Counted from the stretch's first letter, positions 12,900 to 25,229 are shown. The stretch is 64,000 nt of DNA from Sclerodactyla briareus (GCA_026419785.1 JAODTK010002010.1:186001-250000), one strand, 5' to 3'. Notes: generated from the letters alone by a model not told the origin. A program made the numbers and translations.

Positions 12900-13310
12900 C
12901 ATTGGGGTCAAGTTTGGCGACACATCAAGAACCAGACATGTGCAGACAGGTAAACCGCCGAAGTGTATCCCCGCAGAAACAACCTTTGTAGACCTCATTT
13001 GGAGGAGGCGGCATCAAACTATTGTCCATTCGACTCCAGTGATCTTGGAATGCCCCAAACTTGTGTTCAGGTCCAACTGTATAGTCCACACTCCCCAAAT
13101 TTGTTTAAATACGACACATTAGAAGAAAATCGCCATGATTCATGAAAGGTGACCTCCTGTGACTTTGAAATGACCTTCGTGTTGTTTAAACTACCAGCTG
13201 GCAGTCCATATCCACTGAGTTTTGTTAAAATCAGAACAAAAATTTTCGAAAACACACAATTTCCAACTCAGTGACCTCACGTCCTGTATCCGGGACGCAC
13301 TTTTAGTATA
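12900..13310. repeat. GACCTTGAAATGACC-type dispersed repeat
   Basis: Contains TGTGACTTTGAAATGACCTTCGTG, CCACTGAGTTTTGTTAAAATC and GTCCAACTGTATAGTCCAC. These resemble blocks at 36690-37160, 48840-49190, 55550-55870 and 57960-58250, where GACCTTGAAATGACC alternates with AAGTTTCGTTCAAATC. It is an old fragment of one interspersed family. Confidence 0.55.
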
Positions 13311-13610
13311 GAAAATTTGGTATCCGGGCTCATTCACCCCAAAATCGTCCCAGGTTCTCTAAATGTACTTATTTTCACCCAAGGATCTCTCTCAAAGTAT
13401 AACTTATATGGGAGGTCCCTAAAGCCTAGCACTCGTTGACACCATCCTCGTGTATGTACCCTCTTGGTATCCAACGAGAGAGGGATACCTTATTCACATG
13501 TTGACTAAAGATTATATGAATCTGGATTCTAAGGAGGGGGTCTTTCTTCGGCATCTATAATCTATTTTAACCTGACTCTGAATTCATATTTTTTTAATAG
13601 CCCCTTTTTG

Positions 13611-13735
13611 AATTCCTTGCGAAGGCAAACAGGAATCTATGCGGTCATAGCACCGTGCGTATGTGTGTGTGTGTGTCTGTGTGTGTGTGTGTGTGTGTGT
13701 GACCACCTTGTCAGCACGATTCTCTAATCATACCC
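13611..13735. repeat. Hairpin-linked (GT)n repeat, copy 1
   Basis: ATTCCTTGCGAAGGCAAACAGGAATCTATGCGGTCATAGCAC precedes a (GT)n tract at 13662-13701. The same order (GATTCCTTGACGAAGTCAAGAGGAATC, then CTAGCAGTCACGTAG, then GT repeats) occurs at 61181-61277, and in reverse at 37167-37300. ATTCCT/AGGAAT can pair as a stem. Confidence 0.65.
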
Positions 13736-14470
13736 AACTGGTATCAAGTTCAAATTAGGTATGTGGGTTGCACATATGGGGAGATGACCCCTATTGTTTT
13801 GGGTGCCCGTTCAAGTTCATTCGGGGTCACGAGAGGGCAAAGTTCAAAAAGCTTGTCAGCACGTATCTACTAACGCAAAGAATCTTCATCAAATTGGGTA
13901 TGTGGTAGCATGTATGGTGTAGATGAACCTATTGTTTTTGGTGTCTGGTCAAGGTCATTCAAGGTCACCACAAGGCAAATCGCATATATCCTCGGCACGG
14001 AAACATTTTGGAAGACTGTCATAATTGAAAGGTTCGTTCGTCTGAGTGAAATATACATCTGTGACCTCATTTTCCTCATTTGACCTCTTGACCTCTCGAC
14101 TTTTGACATCATTTGACCTTTTGCCTTGGTGATTTTGCATGTTTTTTTTGTGTGGCCAGATCATCATGTGAAACACAAACAAAAAAGTCAATGACACTAC
14201 CATCATTACGATACTTCTTATCACAAGCTATCTCAATGATGTGGAAGGTCAGACAGCTAACAGCTAAAACACTGATTCTTTTGGCATTTGACGTCTGCTC
14301 GTCAGCATGATATCTAATGCATGCCAAATTCGATCAAGTTCAATAAGTGATGTGAATTGTACCATGATGAAGATTAACCCCTTCGTTTTTGGTATCAGTC
14401 GAGGTCATTCCAGGTCAACCATAGGACAATCCTATATCTCTGGCAACAATTCATTGTAAAGATTAGAACA
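13736..14470. repeat. Single copies of the 61-kb array family
   Basis: Two or three diverged units: ATGGGGAGATGACCCCTATTGTTTTGGGTGCC (about 13775), TGGTGTAGATGAACCTATTGTTTTTGGTGTCTGG followed by TCAAGGTCATTCAAGGTCACC (about 13915), and another at about 14360-14420. They match the CCCTATTGTTTTGGGTCAGGTCAGAGGTCATC units of 61280-62930. As at 61 kb, they lie directly downstream of the hairpin-(GT)n module. Confidence 0.65.
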
Positions 14471-14501
14471 AGCCATATACCAAACCAACCAATATTCGCC
14501 C

Positions 14502-15295
14502 CAATGAAGACAGTACCACAATTTTTGAATTGTCATTTATTCCTGAATATGTTTTGAGTATTGGAACTAGCACAAATACTAACTTCCACCAGTTAAGACA
14601 GTACAAATCGTTGAATTTGTCATTTTATATTATTCCTTATATGTTTGAGTGTTGGACTAGCACAAGTGACCAGCCTAATATACCTCCTGATCATTAGTGT
14701 TATTGTTACGGTGGGGTGGCAATTTTGGTCTTGCATGCACCCCCCCCCCACCACGGTTTCATAGGCAGCTTATGAAAATTGAAAAATGTAGCCCGATTTG
14801 AAGCCTGCATCACTGCATTTATTGACAAATTTCATAATTGAAGGCAGATGCGCCTCTTCTGCGTATACTTCCTCTCATTAGTGTTATATTTTTGACCACC
14901 AAAGTGTTGTGTTCCCCCCTTCATAAAATCTGGGTTCTTCTCCCACTCCCCACTCTCCCTCCCAAGACAAATATTTCCCCAGTGAAGACAGTACAATTCC
15001 TTGAATTGTCATTTTTTATTATTCCTGATATTTTGAACATTGACTGCACCAGTGACCAGCCTATATGTACCGCCGGATCAGTAGTGTGTTTTGCTACGGG
15101 TGGGTTGGTAATTTTGGTCTTGTATGCACCTCCCCCCCTCACGGGGGCGGGCCAGTTTCATTAGGCAGCTTATGACAATTTGAAAAATGTAGTCCCTATT
15201 TGAAGCCTGCTAACTGCATTCACTGACAATTCCTATTGCAAGGCAGAACGCCTCTTCTTGCGTATACTTCCTCTCTATTAGTGTTATATTTTACA
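14502..15295. repeat. ~390 bp tandem duplication (about 2.2 units)
   Basis: GAAGACAGTAC is repeated at about 14504, 14594 and 14984. The last two begin full units of ~390 bases sharing GTCATTTT.TATTATTCC, GTGACCAGCCTA, GGTGG.TTGG(C/T)AATTTTGGTCTTG, TAGGCAGCTTATGA, TTGAAGCCTGC and CTTGCGTATACTTCCTCT.ATTAGTGTTATATTTT. No domain recognised. Confidence 0.75.
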
Positions 15296-17635
15296 TTTAT
15301 CCCAGTGGCATTTCTCAGGGAAGGTAAAAATTGGGATTTAACCATGGATTCTCAATGGGAGGTTAATGTGGGGGGGGGGAGGGACAAACTGGCAATTTTT
15401 CCATCGGCCTATATTATATTTACTCGAGAGGGGATGCCAAAGTTGTTGCTGACATTAATGGAAATGGTGATATGATCTTCAAAATTTCCATCATTTAACT
15501 AGTTTATTGACGCAGAAATGCAAACCAGGAAATGTCCTGCGAATGCAATCAAACACCTATGTGGCCCGTCCTAACCTCTTCAACCACTGCCTGCCTTGTT
15601 GTGTATACTTATAATAAAGCCTTAGTTTGGCTGGATCCAACCTTGGTCCACTCCCTCGATAGAAGAATTTAATCCTCTCAGTTTGTGTGTGTGGGACTGA
15701 ATAAACACAAACTTTTTACAGCCTGTCAGACCATTCAGTGTGAAAATGGTACCTGGCACTGGAATGCTCCTAGGATGGAGGGTGTGTGTAATCCAATTAT
15801 TCCTCTGTGTGCACTCAGTCTACTGATTATCTGATTGTGTCATTTAAAGTTGTAGTTCCATGATGTAAAAAATTACTGACATGCAGGACTGGACTATTGA
15901 ATTAATTATTACTTGTGGATTTATAGACAAGCCATAATGAGAGGATTAACTGTGATGTGTGTAGAAGCAGTGGAGAGGGTGGTGAGTGTGTGAGGACGAA
16001 GAAAGCAAGGGACAAGGAGCTCTGGAAGTGGGGAAGGGCACACATCTGTCGCATATTTCTCTTTGAGGAAAAAGGAGGGCATTACCCTGTACCCCAGGTC
16101 GAAATGGGTAGGGGTTTGCGTCTATAAATCATCTCTCTTCTTCCCCATGTACATGGCACTTAGTGTTGACAGTCACATGATGTGACCATTTGTGAAAAGT
16201 GGTTTCCGGAATATCACATTTAAACAATTGACCAGAAGTCCTCTGGATCACATTAACTGTCCCACATAATTCAGAAATTTCTCACATGCCATATATATAT
16301 ATATAAATATATTAGATATATATATCTATACACTATAGATTGCAAAAAATGTCTGTTCTTTTATCTATTTTTATATCATCATTGCAGCCAGATTATTTGT
16401 TATGGAGGTTGCTGGGGCATTGAGTGGGCCATCAGAGAGACATTCCCAACCCCACAATGTAGGAAGGGACATGTGATTTGAAAACCTTGTGAAAAGTTGA
16501 CCCTAAAAATGGCAATAAGACATTTGATGGACGGGTAAAATGGCTTATTGATACAAGTATTTTAAAAAACTTTATGCACTGTGTCATTGGCATGACCCAC
16601 CTCCTGTAACCCCATACAAGGTGAGTGTTATTGTCACTTAGGTGGGTTCAAACAAAAATGGATGCACCCTCATCACTTTGTGTCCTGAAAATATGAAAAT
16701 TGTACACCCACAGTTACTTTGAAGGACCACAGACTACTCTGCCGTACAAATTGAAACGATTGACTGGCAATGACCTACCCCTCAGTCATATTAGCGATTA
16801 ACGACATATGGTACAAAGACCAACGTGTAAGACACCATGCTATTTGACCCTGTATGTACCTAGCAATGTCTCACTTTGTCCAGGGTAGTGGAGGGGGGTT
16901 CAATTGACAATATATCGGGCCTGTATGCACTTGTCTTTCCCCACACATATACCCCAAAAAAGGAGATTTTTTTTTCGCATTTGTTGAGGTTGTGATGTTG
17001 GTCGTCCGATTCAAAGAACTGCCACTTCATTCAATCTATCTGCATTGACACACGTCACTTATGAGTGATAAAATTTCGCTAAAGTGCTCATATCATTAGC
17101 CTTGCCGCAGTCGCTGACTCAGTGTTACGGTCGCGGGGACTTCCCACACTAAATGGAAAACGTTGGACCTCACTGGGTAGGAATCGTGATTTCCTTCACT
17201 CTTCAAGATACACTTACTTACCAGTTTATTTTTCAGGATTTACTTTCAACTTGCCCAGATGACTTTTGACAATGGTCAAAGCAACAAGCATCTCTTGCGG
17301 TTAGGAAATATTGTAGGTGATTGGTCGTTTTGTGTCAAGTTGTGGGTTGAGTTGGCAACACCCATCTTGCAGGGGTTTGATACAGCTGAGTCATCATGGT
17401 GATGCCACAACCGTTGTAAGGGGAACATGTCGGGGCAAAAAAGGCAAGGATACTACGCAAAGAGTTGCGTTATTGTTTTGTTATCTAGAGCTGCTTGTGT
17501 GATTTTATCATTATTTCTTCTAATACTTTCTTCATTTCATGAAACTTGGCCAGTTCTGTGGTAATAAAGTAGGAAATTCTTCTTGAATGATAGCACCATC
17601 ATCCAGTGCGTGTGAAATATATTCCCAAATAGTTT
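15296..17635. other. No gene recognised
   Basis: Mostly unique-looking sequence with an (AT)n patch at 16291-16330. Short frames (for example 17317-17502) match nothing I know. There are no clear exon-like blocks with flanking splice signals. Confidence 0.4.
16291..16330. repeat. (AT)n microsatellite
   Basis: About 40 bases of imperfect AT dinucleotides. Confidence 0.8.
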
Positions 17636-19440
17636 TTAGCCAAATTTCATTTCATTATGACTTTTAGTTTTAGTTTTACGTTTTTTATTGAAACAGTTTG
17701 GCCTAACACCAATAACACCACAAGAATCGCAACACATTCCAGAGCAAAAATCCAATGGTGACGATATCAATCCACAATAGCTGCATACCTGAAGCGCAAG
17801 TAGTAGCAACTCCACACCCTTTGAAATGGTTTCTAGTGTAGTTATAGTATAATAATTTTGTTTTACTATTATATAGGGAAACTCCTTATCTCTTTCAGCT
17901 TCTATTCTTTTTAAATCAAGCAATTTTGTAGGTATGAAAGCACCCTCATTCTGTGGTAAACTTCGGAACAAATGTCCGTCATTTATACGTTTCGTTTTAT
18001 TTTTTAAATAGTCGCTATGTAATTTGGAATACATACAAGAATATCACCGAAAAGATTTGCCATAAAACATTCATACCATCATTGGTGCTACCAAAAACAG
18101 ACCACACACTATGAACAGAACGGTAGTACTCCTGAAACCATTCATCGGTCTATACCATTCAGAGAAATAGTAAGGTGATCATTTGTAAAATCAATTCGTG
18201 TTGTAATCCCATTGGTTGATTGTTGTTTTCTCCATTACCCAAAACATCATTAACATTATGATAATATTCAAACAAACCAAGGCTGTTGATGAAAAATCAT
18301 CCCACATAAAATAGTTATCCCATGATAGGCATTAAACAAGAATTGGTGTTACATAATTTGGTACAATTTTCCCATTGTAGATTTTCCAATTCACTAGATC
18401 ATAATAATTTTTTTCATACCTCAGTGATATTCAAAATTTCATATTGCAGGTTGCTAATTGTATTAGAAATTCCAAATATTATCATTGATTAACATTAGTT
18501 ATTCTAAAGTATTAGACAATGGCAGCCCTCTATTATTAATATCATATCATCTGCATCTTTGATGCTGAATTCATTCATCAATTAGTGTTGCATTTTCCAA
18601 ACGGTTTTTTCAATGTAGTGCTCCATTCTGTATGTATGCCTACTTCCGTAGTATGGGTAATGACCCGATGGAATGACACCCAACATTTCAGATGTTTCCG
18701 TTAATAATTATTGGTGGCAGAAATTTGCTTACAGTGTAAATAATATATTTGAAAGGGTGGCATGGTCCAATTTTCAATGTGTTCACCAGCAAAAACCCAA
18801 CCTGTAATTAAGTGAAATAAGTCTTGCATATCTTCAGGAAAATTAATAGCATTATTTTCTGGAACTAAGTTTCAATTCCCATTGTATTATTGACCTTAAT
18901 CGTACACCCAGATAATTCACTGGTGATTAAATGCACCAGTCGATCCAAATTGTAAAGTGCCAACGGCAATGGAAAATTCACTAACATCACTACACAACCA
19001 TATAATAATTTTTTCACCTTGGAAATATGTAATAACCTATCCAAAATATAGCTGATTTCAAAGTCATTTTTAAAATTTCCTGCCCTCTGTTATAGTATTG
19101 TTTCCAAAGTCAAACGACTTTTCAAATGTTTTTTTAAGTTCATAAGTATGATTCATTTATTAAATAGATGATGTTTTTAAAATAAAAAAAACATGTTACC
19201 ACCAGCATTTCAAAGCAATTATCAAAAAGTACAAGTTAAGTAGTATATAGGTCACCCCCAGACAATAAAGAGTCTTTGAGCAAAAAACAGACTTACAAGT
19301 CATAATTATTACATTATCAAATACTGGACACATTCGTCATCGATCTACCAGATTTATGTGACAAATTAGTAGTACCACACGTTCAATCTGATGGGGTCTA
19401 TAACGATTGGAACTCAAACCAGATGCAATTTTGGCAAAAT
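17636..19440 (-). pseudogene. Possible capsid-type gene remnant of the Polinton-like element
   Basis: Minus-strand reading shows coding-like fragments in changing frames. One near 18740 reads ENWTMPPF. Others near 18100-18200 are rich in Trp, Tyr, Asn and Asp. An intact 132-residue frame ends at 17636, with a Cys-rich tail (CDSCGVIG). The length, about 1.8 kb, is compatible with a jelly-roll structural gene of Polintons, but I see no diagnostic motif. It is clearly not an open gene as written. Confidence 0.3.
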
Positions 19441-19444
19441 CAAC

Positions 19445-20530
19445 TCAAACTTGTAATTTGGTGGTAGCACCTCCAGGATGTGGTCTGCTATGAAACCCAA
19501 CATACAGACAGGTAGAATTGAAAGCTTTCATAAGTTTCATTCTATTATCTGATGTCGAAGGCTGCAAAAAGAAAGGAGTTGTCCAACACCATTTCAAAAT
19601 CTTGATGCATGAATAATAATATAACATGTCAGCATATGGAGGGCATATGCAATCGGGTTTCATGTTCACAGAATCAAAATGGAAGCAACATGTCACTACC
19701 CCTAGTAATTGTTGGGAACGCTTATGCTCGGGAATTCCATGAAGACGTTAACTATGACACTAGTAGTTTACACAATACACATGGAGGGTACACAGATGCA
19801 ACTTGTAATGGCTTTTGGTAAAAATCAACCTCGTACAGCTAGATACACAGTTTCTCCCCTTCGCACGGCCCAGTAGGAGGCGCTTGGGAGGGTTTGGTCA
19901 TTACCAAATCAGAAGGTCTAACAGAATGGCAAGAGACACTCAATGTAGCATGAGAACTTTGTTTATGTATTTTAGGGGCACAAATTCAAACAAAAACAAG
20001 TTTTTCTACACCTGGCACATCTCTAGATGTAAACGCCAGTTTTTTGTCTATATTAGAGGATTGGTATTAAGTGGCTCCAGTAGATTTACAAAATAGTTTA
20101 ATCGCTATCAAAGCTCACTGCAATATAGCAGTGAATAGTAGACTTGGAAGTCGGTCAAAAAAGTTCCATGGCCATGCCTACAGATCTTAACTTGAGGATT
20201 GGTACCCATATAGGTTATAACAAGAAATCAAATAGCCCAGAAACAACAACAGCACTCGGTAAGATGAGTATTTAATGACTGCGAAGCAACCACCTGTAGT
20301 TGAACATGTAAGTGTTTGATGATTATGGACTATCGATGTGGAACCAATGCAAACTCAAACTACATTTGTTGATACAACTAAACCAGTTGAATCAAACAAC
20401 TACAATAGCAACACCAGATCCACCAAATATCCAAATCTGCACGTGAACATGAAAATGGCAAACTTGCCATCATCGTTGGGGTGACTGGGATTGCAAGTAT
20501 TCCATATATTGCTTTTGATTACTTTTAAAT
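19445..20530. other. Coding-like debris inside the Polinton-like element
   Basis: Short frames occur on both strands: an 83-residue minus frame at 19445-19696 and plus frames at 19609-19821 and 19815-20096. None carries a motif I recognise. The stretch lies between two better-supported minus-strand remnants, so it is probably further decayed element sequence. Confidence 0.3.
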
Positions 20531-20534
20531 AATC

Positions 20535-21095
20535 TACTTAAGAGGTTTATTCAAAAAAAACTACCAAAGCTACAACACCAGTAACAAAAGCCCACACATT
20601 TTCTGACAGCCATCCAATAGCACAACTCAATGCATTTAATAGCCAACATAAAACACCTCGTGATGCCTTGGCAGTGCTGCACCAGCAGTTCAGAACCACT
20701 TTCCCAATATTTGCAATGCTTCTGGGAAAAATATCTTAATTTGTTGTTCAATCCACCAATCGGGGTTGGACTTGAGGATTGGGTGGCACAACACTTTAAA
20801 CCTGCAAGATGCTTTGTAACAATAGTGCTAATAGCTAATGCTATAGCGTTAATATACTAACACGGTTACACCTTGTTCTTTAAATAAAATTCTTACTTTT
20901 CCGATAGTGTCGTATCTTCATTTAAAATTTGATTGATAGTTTCTTATTTGTTAATCTTTACCACGCAATGCTCTATCAATTATACTTGCAGCTTCCAATC
21001 TACCACTTTCTTCTATTTCCAAGTCTTTTATTCTTGCTTTGATTTCTTTTTCAGCTTATTCATTTCCTCTCCTCTGCGCTTGCGCTAGATTTGGT
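20535..21095 (-). pseudogene. Two-part membrane-type Polinton-like protein, frame-broken
   Basis: Reading the minus strand, ~21090-20965 gives a charged helical stretch containing EIKARIKDLEIEESGRLEAA and ends at a stop. About 20900-20830 gives VRILFKEQGVT followed by a hydrophobic run. About 20690-20545 ends in IGWLSENVWAFVTGVVALVV. The pattern is a charged helix, then KEQGVT plus a hydrophobic segment, then a C-terminal hydrophobic segment with IGWLSENVWAF. I associate it with a recurrent small gene of invertebrate Polintons. At least two frameshifts separate the parts. The function of this family is not known to me; a membrane or virion-internal role is a guess. Confidence 0.5.
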
Positions 21096-21299
21096 CTAAT
21101 AATATAACATCGTCTAAAAATTCTTCAGTTTTGCCAAGTTCTTGACAAGCTCACCACGAGATTTTTGTGAGCTTCATCGAGAGGTAGGAGTTTCCATATA
21201 AAGTTCTGTTGGGTATAACTGTCACATCCCCTGTGCTAGCTAACACATTAGCGAATAGTGCTTGCATCCACCTTGTATTGATTGATCAATATCATTAAG

Positions 21300-21759
21300 G
21301 CAACTTCTGGCAGAGGTCTTCCATTTCAATATCCTCAGGATTCGGATGGCAGTTTATCTAATTTTTTGGTGGATGTTTTTTGGTAGCAAAAAACCCCTTT
21401 TATTCCGTATTTCGTATTTACATTAAATTTATTTAAGACTATAGAAATTGCTGTTATCTTTTACGAGGTTTACTGATTTATACCTTTATCTGCTTTTACT
21501 GAAAGAACACACCCTCAAGTTTGAAATAATCATCATTTTAACATTTGGGTTAATCCATATCTTCGAGCATCTAACAGAGAAAAATCATCTACTTTGGTTC
21601 TTTGGTGTCTGCTAATTCAATTCGTCTAGATCATAACCCACAGCCCTTCTTATTTATGAGTGATCATCAAATGAATACATCAGTGATAATGGTGTTATCA
21701 GCATCATTTCGAGGGGGATTTTCTTCCCTCCTATAAGGATCCAATGCAATGTCATCCAT
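21300..21759 (-). pseudogene. Acidic-N-terminus Polinton-like protein, frame-broken
   Basis: A clear minus-strand start at 21759 opens MDDIALDPYRREENPPRND and continues to a stop near 21675. Coding-like sequence then resumes in other frames, for example YDLDELN (about 21630) and Lys/Asn-rich pieces down to ~21400. The start is supported by the very skewed, charged composition straight after the ATG. It faces away from the plus-strand set starting at 22521, so the intervening ~750 bases may have held divergent promoters. Confidence 0.4.
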
Positions 21760-22520
21760 TTTATTTGAAAGTAATATTGTATTTAAATAAAAATGACAAC
21801 GCACTACGCACAAACGGGATCCTTACGGAAAATTACGTAATGCATTGGGTGGGAAGGGTTATTAGACAATCTGTTGTGATCACGAACAACCCAGCCACAA
21901 CGAGATCAAAAACCAAAATGTTAACAGAGTAGATTCCAAATTTAGGGGGTAGATGAAGTAATAAGTACCGGTACAACGGACTAGCTTACATCGATTAATA
22001 TCTGATGCCGAATGCAACAGAACGAATGTCCACAATCTTGGTAGAGCAATTGTAAAAAGATGAGTGTTTTAAAATAGAGGCAATGAAAATTTATCCATTA
22101 GACGATGCAGAGTGTATCACGCCTATAGCGATTATGGTTACCCAAGCAACAATCAGTAATATGGCGTATCGAGGAATTTGTAATGAAAATCATTGAATTG
22201 AGAGTTAAGTGCAGGTAGTAATGCCGATGCAAACGGTGGTAAGATAAAGCTATTGCCGTTGCCGATGGGAAACGATTTTACATTCCTCAGGAATTTGAGC
22301 TGTGAACAAACATATGCCTATTATCAGCTGGCCTCGCCGACCGTCTGAGTTAAGGAATTAAATAATGATTTGGTCGGTGTGATGAAAGCACGGACACAGG
22401 TGCTAGTTATAAAATAAGTGAAATCAGTTTAGAATACGAAGTGCTTACTAATGCAGAGCATTTTAAATACAGAAACATTAACAATCTTATTCTATAACTA
22501 TCCCTCTATCAAGTAAAACC
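21760..22520. other. Divergent intergenic core of the Polinton-like element
   Basis: About 760 bases separate the outward-facing minus and plus coding-like sets. It contains a 62-residue plus frame (21744-21932) without recognisable content. I identify no promoter element. Confidence 0.35.
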
Positions 22521-22625
22521 ATGGATGAGTTCGCACCAATTATACACGAAGATGTTGAAGAAGACAAAAGCCTGTTGTTGATAAGAAGATTAGCCAACCG
22601 TCATAGGGGTGGTGATTCCGGTTGA
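22521..22625 (+). pseudogene. Short acidic Polinton-like frame
   Basis: ATG at 22521 opens MDEFAPIIHEDVEED, continues with KSLLLIRRLANRHRGGDSG and stops at 22623-22625. The acidic start followed by a basic end looks like true protein composition. It is the first member of the plus-strand set. It may be a truncated start of a longer gene interrupted by a frameshift, because coding-like sequence continues to ~22900. Confidence 0.4.
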
Positions 22626-23000
22626 ATATTGTGGAAAACATTATACCCTTGAAAGTCTCGAAAACATTAGAATGAGAACATTAAAATAAGCATTACCATT
22701 TCTAAAGGAATTTACCCCGGGAAGCGAAATTGGTCATGAGATGCATCAAGTCATAGGTTCGACTACAATAACACAATTTTTGTTAATGCTTTTGGTTGGA
22801 TTAGCAGGAAATTAATGCAGAAATTATGATGTGAAGCTTTATCTAAGAAATTAGAGAATGGAATGATCCAATAGTCTCGAATGCTTTATCACATTTTGTT
22901 GTGAGTGAATTATAATGGGGATAATCTTAGCCCCACGCGGTGGTATTATAACTGCAAAGAAGGTTCATTAAAACTGCTAGTGCTACTGATATAAATCAAC

Positions 23001-23369
23001 CAAGTGGTGGAATCACAAGTGACAAGTGGAACACAAGTGAATCAAGTGGAGGAGGAGGAACCGCAACAAGGGAAACAACAAGTACTTAGGGTTACAAAAA
23101 GAAAACCCCGGGGTAGAGTTGCGGCAGGAAAAAGACTTGCACGCTACATAGAAACAAAAGGAAAAAATACCTGAACGAAACCACAACATCCTACCGAGAT
23201 GATGGGTTGTGAACGTTGATAAGGCCTTAATGGTTAACTGCATTTGCAGGTTGTAGTGGCGGTGGTTTTGTTCATTGGAGGTTATGTATATATGTTATAA
23301 AAACTTCCTAAAGTGAAACCTAAAGTCAATGTAGTGTCTGAAGCAGTTGACCCTTTCCATTTCGAATAA
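23001..23369 (+). pseudogene. Small basic protein plus membrane segment (Polinton-like)
   Basis: In one frame, ~23004-23174 runs from a Gln/Glu-rich part (NQVEEEEPQQGKQQ) into RVTKRKPRGRVAAGKRLARY and then stops. A further piece at ~23248-23369 is a hydrophobic segment (VVVAVVLFIGGYVYML), a stop, then KLPKVKPKVNVV and a natural end at 23367-23369. The basic RVAAGKRLA box upstream of a single membrane span is the feature I most associate with invertebrate Polinton or adintovirus-like elements. At least one stop and one frameshift break it. Confidence 0.5.
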
Positions 23370-23402
23370 TCAATTAAAAAAAGAAAGAAAGAATAATAAC
23401 AA

Positions 23403-23465
23403 ATGTCAATCAGTACTGATAATATCATAAAAAATGTATATCACGAGCAATGGTTGGGGGTATGA
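23403..23465 (+). pseudogene. Short frame after the membrane-segment gene
   Basis: ATG at 23403, 34 bases after the previous stop, opens MSISTDNIIKNVYHEQW and stops at 23463-23465. Coding-like sequence containing VSSASKHKDGG appears about 100 bases further on in another frame. No known domain. Tight spacing with its neighbours resembles compact element gene packing. Confidence 0.3.
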
Positions 23466-23742
23466 GTATTGTATATAGCAGCTGTGAGTAACACTGCTAA
23501 AAAATTAAAACCGCCGATCGTGGTAAACTGGACGTCAAAGATGGTTTCAAATTGACTGCTACTGTTAGCAGTGCAAGCAAACACAAGGATGGTGGGGAAT
23601 TCAGGTTATACTACCAGATAAAATTATATAAAGCCAAAACCACTTAAATATTAAAATGGCAAACAATAGACTATGCTGGTAGGTGGTGCGTTATAAAGCC
23701 GTAGCTTTTAGTGGTACAAATTTCTTATTTTCTAATTAAAAG

Positions 23743-23995
23743 ATGGTTCAGGGCTCAAGAAAAAAGAGAAAGCAACGATTTAGCTTAGAACAAACTCTCA
23801 GCAGAGAGAAACGAAAAATGGACCGAAGAAAGACTAAACCATCTGGATTTAATTAAGAAACTATGCAAAGAGAGAAGGGCACTCAAAGCAAATTTTCGAA
23901 ACATCGATCGAGCTAGTGCAAGGAATACTAACATCAGGAACGGTCAAATGGATGTTGAACTGAAAATAATGTTCAAGAAATGAACTAGAAGGTAA
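23743..23995 (+). pseudogene. Lys/Arg-rich small protein of the Polinton-like element
   Basis: ATG at 23743 opens MVQGSRKKRKQRFSLEQTL, stays highly basic and stops near 23852. Coding-like sequence continues in another frame to ~23980 with RRALKANFRNIDRAS. The basic composition would suit a nucleic-acid-binding core-type protein, but that is inference from composition alone. Confidence 0.35.
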
Positions 23996-24213
23996 AAGGA
24001 TACAGAGCCTGGGTAAAAAAAAAATTACCCAGAAGGTCTCGCATTAATCAGTGAAAAAAAACTTATAGATTAATAAGATTAATAGCGTTTGAAAACTATT
24101 GATCATAAAGAAAAATCTGTCGAAACAAATTAGCTACAACCATAATGCAAAAGAGAGAAAAATACTGGATGGTGTGAAAGTTAGGTACTTGTGGCCCCAG
24201 GTGAAGCTGAAAC

Positions 24214-24321
24214 ATGATTCCAGAAAGAGAGCACGACACCATTCTGGTCGATTTGGAAAAATATGGAGTCGACCACTATTGCTCTTCACAAAAGGACAAG
24301 CCAAACCATTGTATTACTTAG
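24214..24321 (+). pseudogene. Short acidic frame near the right end of the Polinton-like element
   Basis: ATG at 24214 opens MIPEREHDTILVDLEKYGVD and stops at 24319-24321. The composition is protein-like, and a different-frame continuation is plausible. A competing frame at 24099-24338 is Lys/Arg-rich and looks like a shadow. Unidentified. Confidence 0.3.
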
Positions 24322-24350
24322 CAAATGGTCCAAAATAGAAGCATTCGTCA

Positions 24351-25229
24351 GAGCAGATAAGAAGAGATTATACCCAAGGTACAGAATCACAGCCGTATGA
24401 ATTGTGCTGTGTTATTACACTGGCTTTGGAAATTCCCTCTGCTCTGAAAGTCACTTGAAAAGTGTCGTCAACTAGTTTATTATTAGTCAGATACGATCTG
24501 AAATCATGTTTACTATTTACAGTGAGGGGTTCTGAGTGAACGTATTCTCTCTCAATATCGTAACCCTGGCCAATCAAACAAGGGACCCGCCGGCGATCAC
24601 ATGTACGTAGCCTTCAAGGCAGTTCTTAAGTACATCTAAGGAGACTTTATTTTGTCAATCCCAGCTTGTCAATCAAAATACACAGTACGCTGCCTCACAA
24701 CAAATTTAGTTTATAATGATTATGAGAAATTATTGGTGAACATTTCTTAACTATTATTCACTCACGATTGGTGAGAAAATGGGTTCGAAGACAACGTCGG
24801 GAGCGGTCCTAAGGGGATTGAAGGAACTGCATCCGCTCCCCTACCCTCCATTTTTTTTATTTTGTTTTTTAAAATGCTACCAAAACTAGACATGTGCAGC
24901 GCTCTCGTGTATCCAGAAAATCTGTGGCACCTAATTTATCCAAAAAACAATTATTCTTCCGATGCTTTCGTGAGAGCGGAGGCCTCCTGCCTGTCCTGTG
25001 ATTGAGCGGCACTATTTCAAGATGTGCTGGTACGCTACGCCCCAAACAATCGTGGCGCGACGCTTAGAGTGATACAACACGAGCTGCTACCAGGATGTGG
25101 TATATGAGGATACTGCACATGGTACACCTGTCTTCCCCCCCCCCCCCCCCCCTCTCCGAAAGTCGTCGGATTTGTTAGCCAATTTGAAGCATTTTCACCC
25201 CAGCATTTTACCCTAAACCCCCAACAAGG
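24351..25229. other. No gene recognised; 18-C run
   Basis: Unassigned. It includes a run of 18 C at 25135-25152, which disrupts any frame crossing it. Confidence 0.4.

Larger units (their letters stand above)
17640..24350. mobile_element. Degenerate Polinton/Maverick-like (adintovirus-related) element
   Basis: This AT-rich segment holds many short coding-like stretches split by frameshifts and stops. They run on the minus strand from ~21760 down to ~17640 and on the plus strand from ~22520 to ~24320, so the two sets diverge. Supporting pieces are listed separately: a minus-strand two-part membrane-type protein (20550-21090), a minus-strand Asp/Glu-rich start (21759), a plus-strand small basic protein with RVAAGKRLA followed by a membrane segment, and a Lys/Arg-rich small protein. 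This set of small proteins recalls structural-type genes of Polintons in marine invertebrates. I could not identify polymerase, integrase, protease or ATPase, nor locate terminal inverted repeats. The boundaries are estimates and the class is an inference. Confidence 0.5.
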
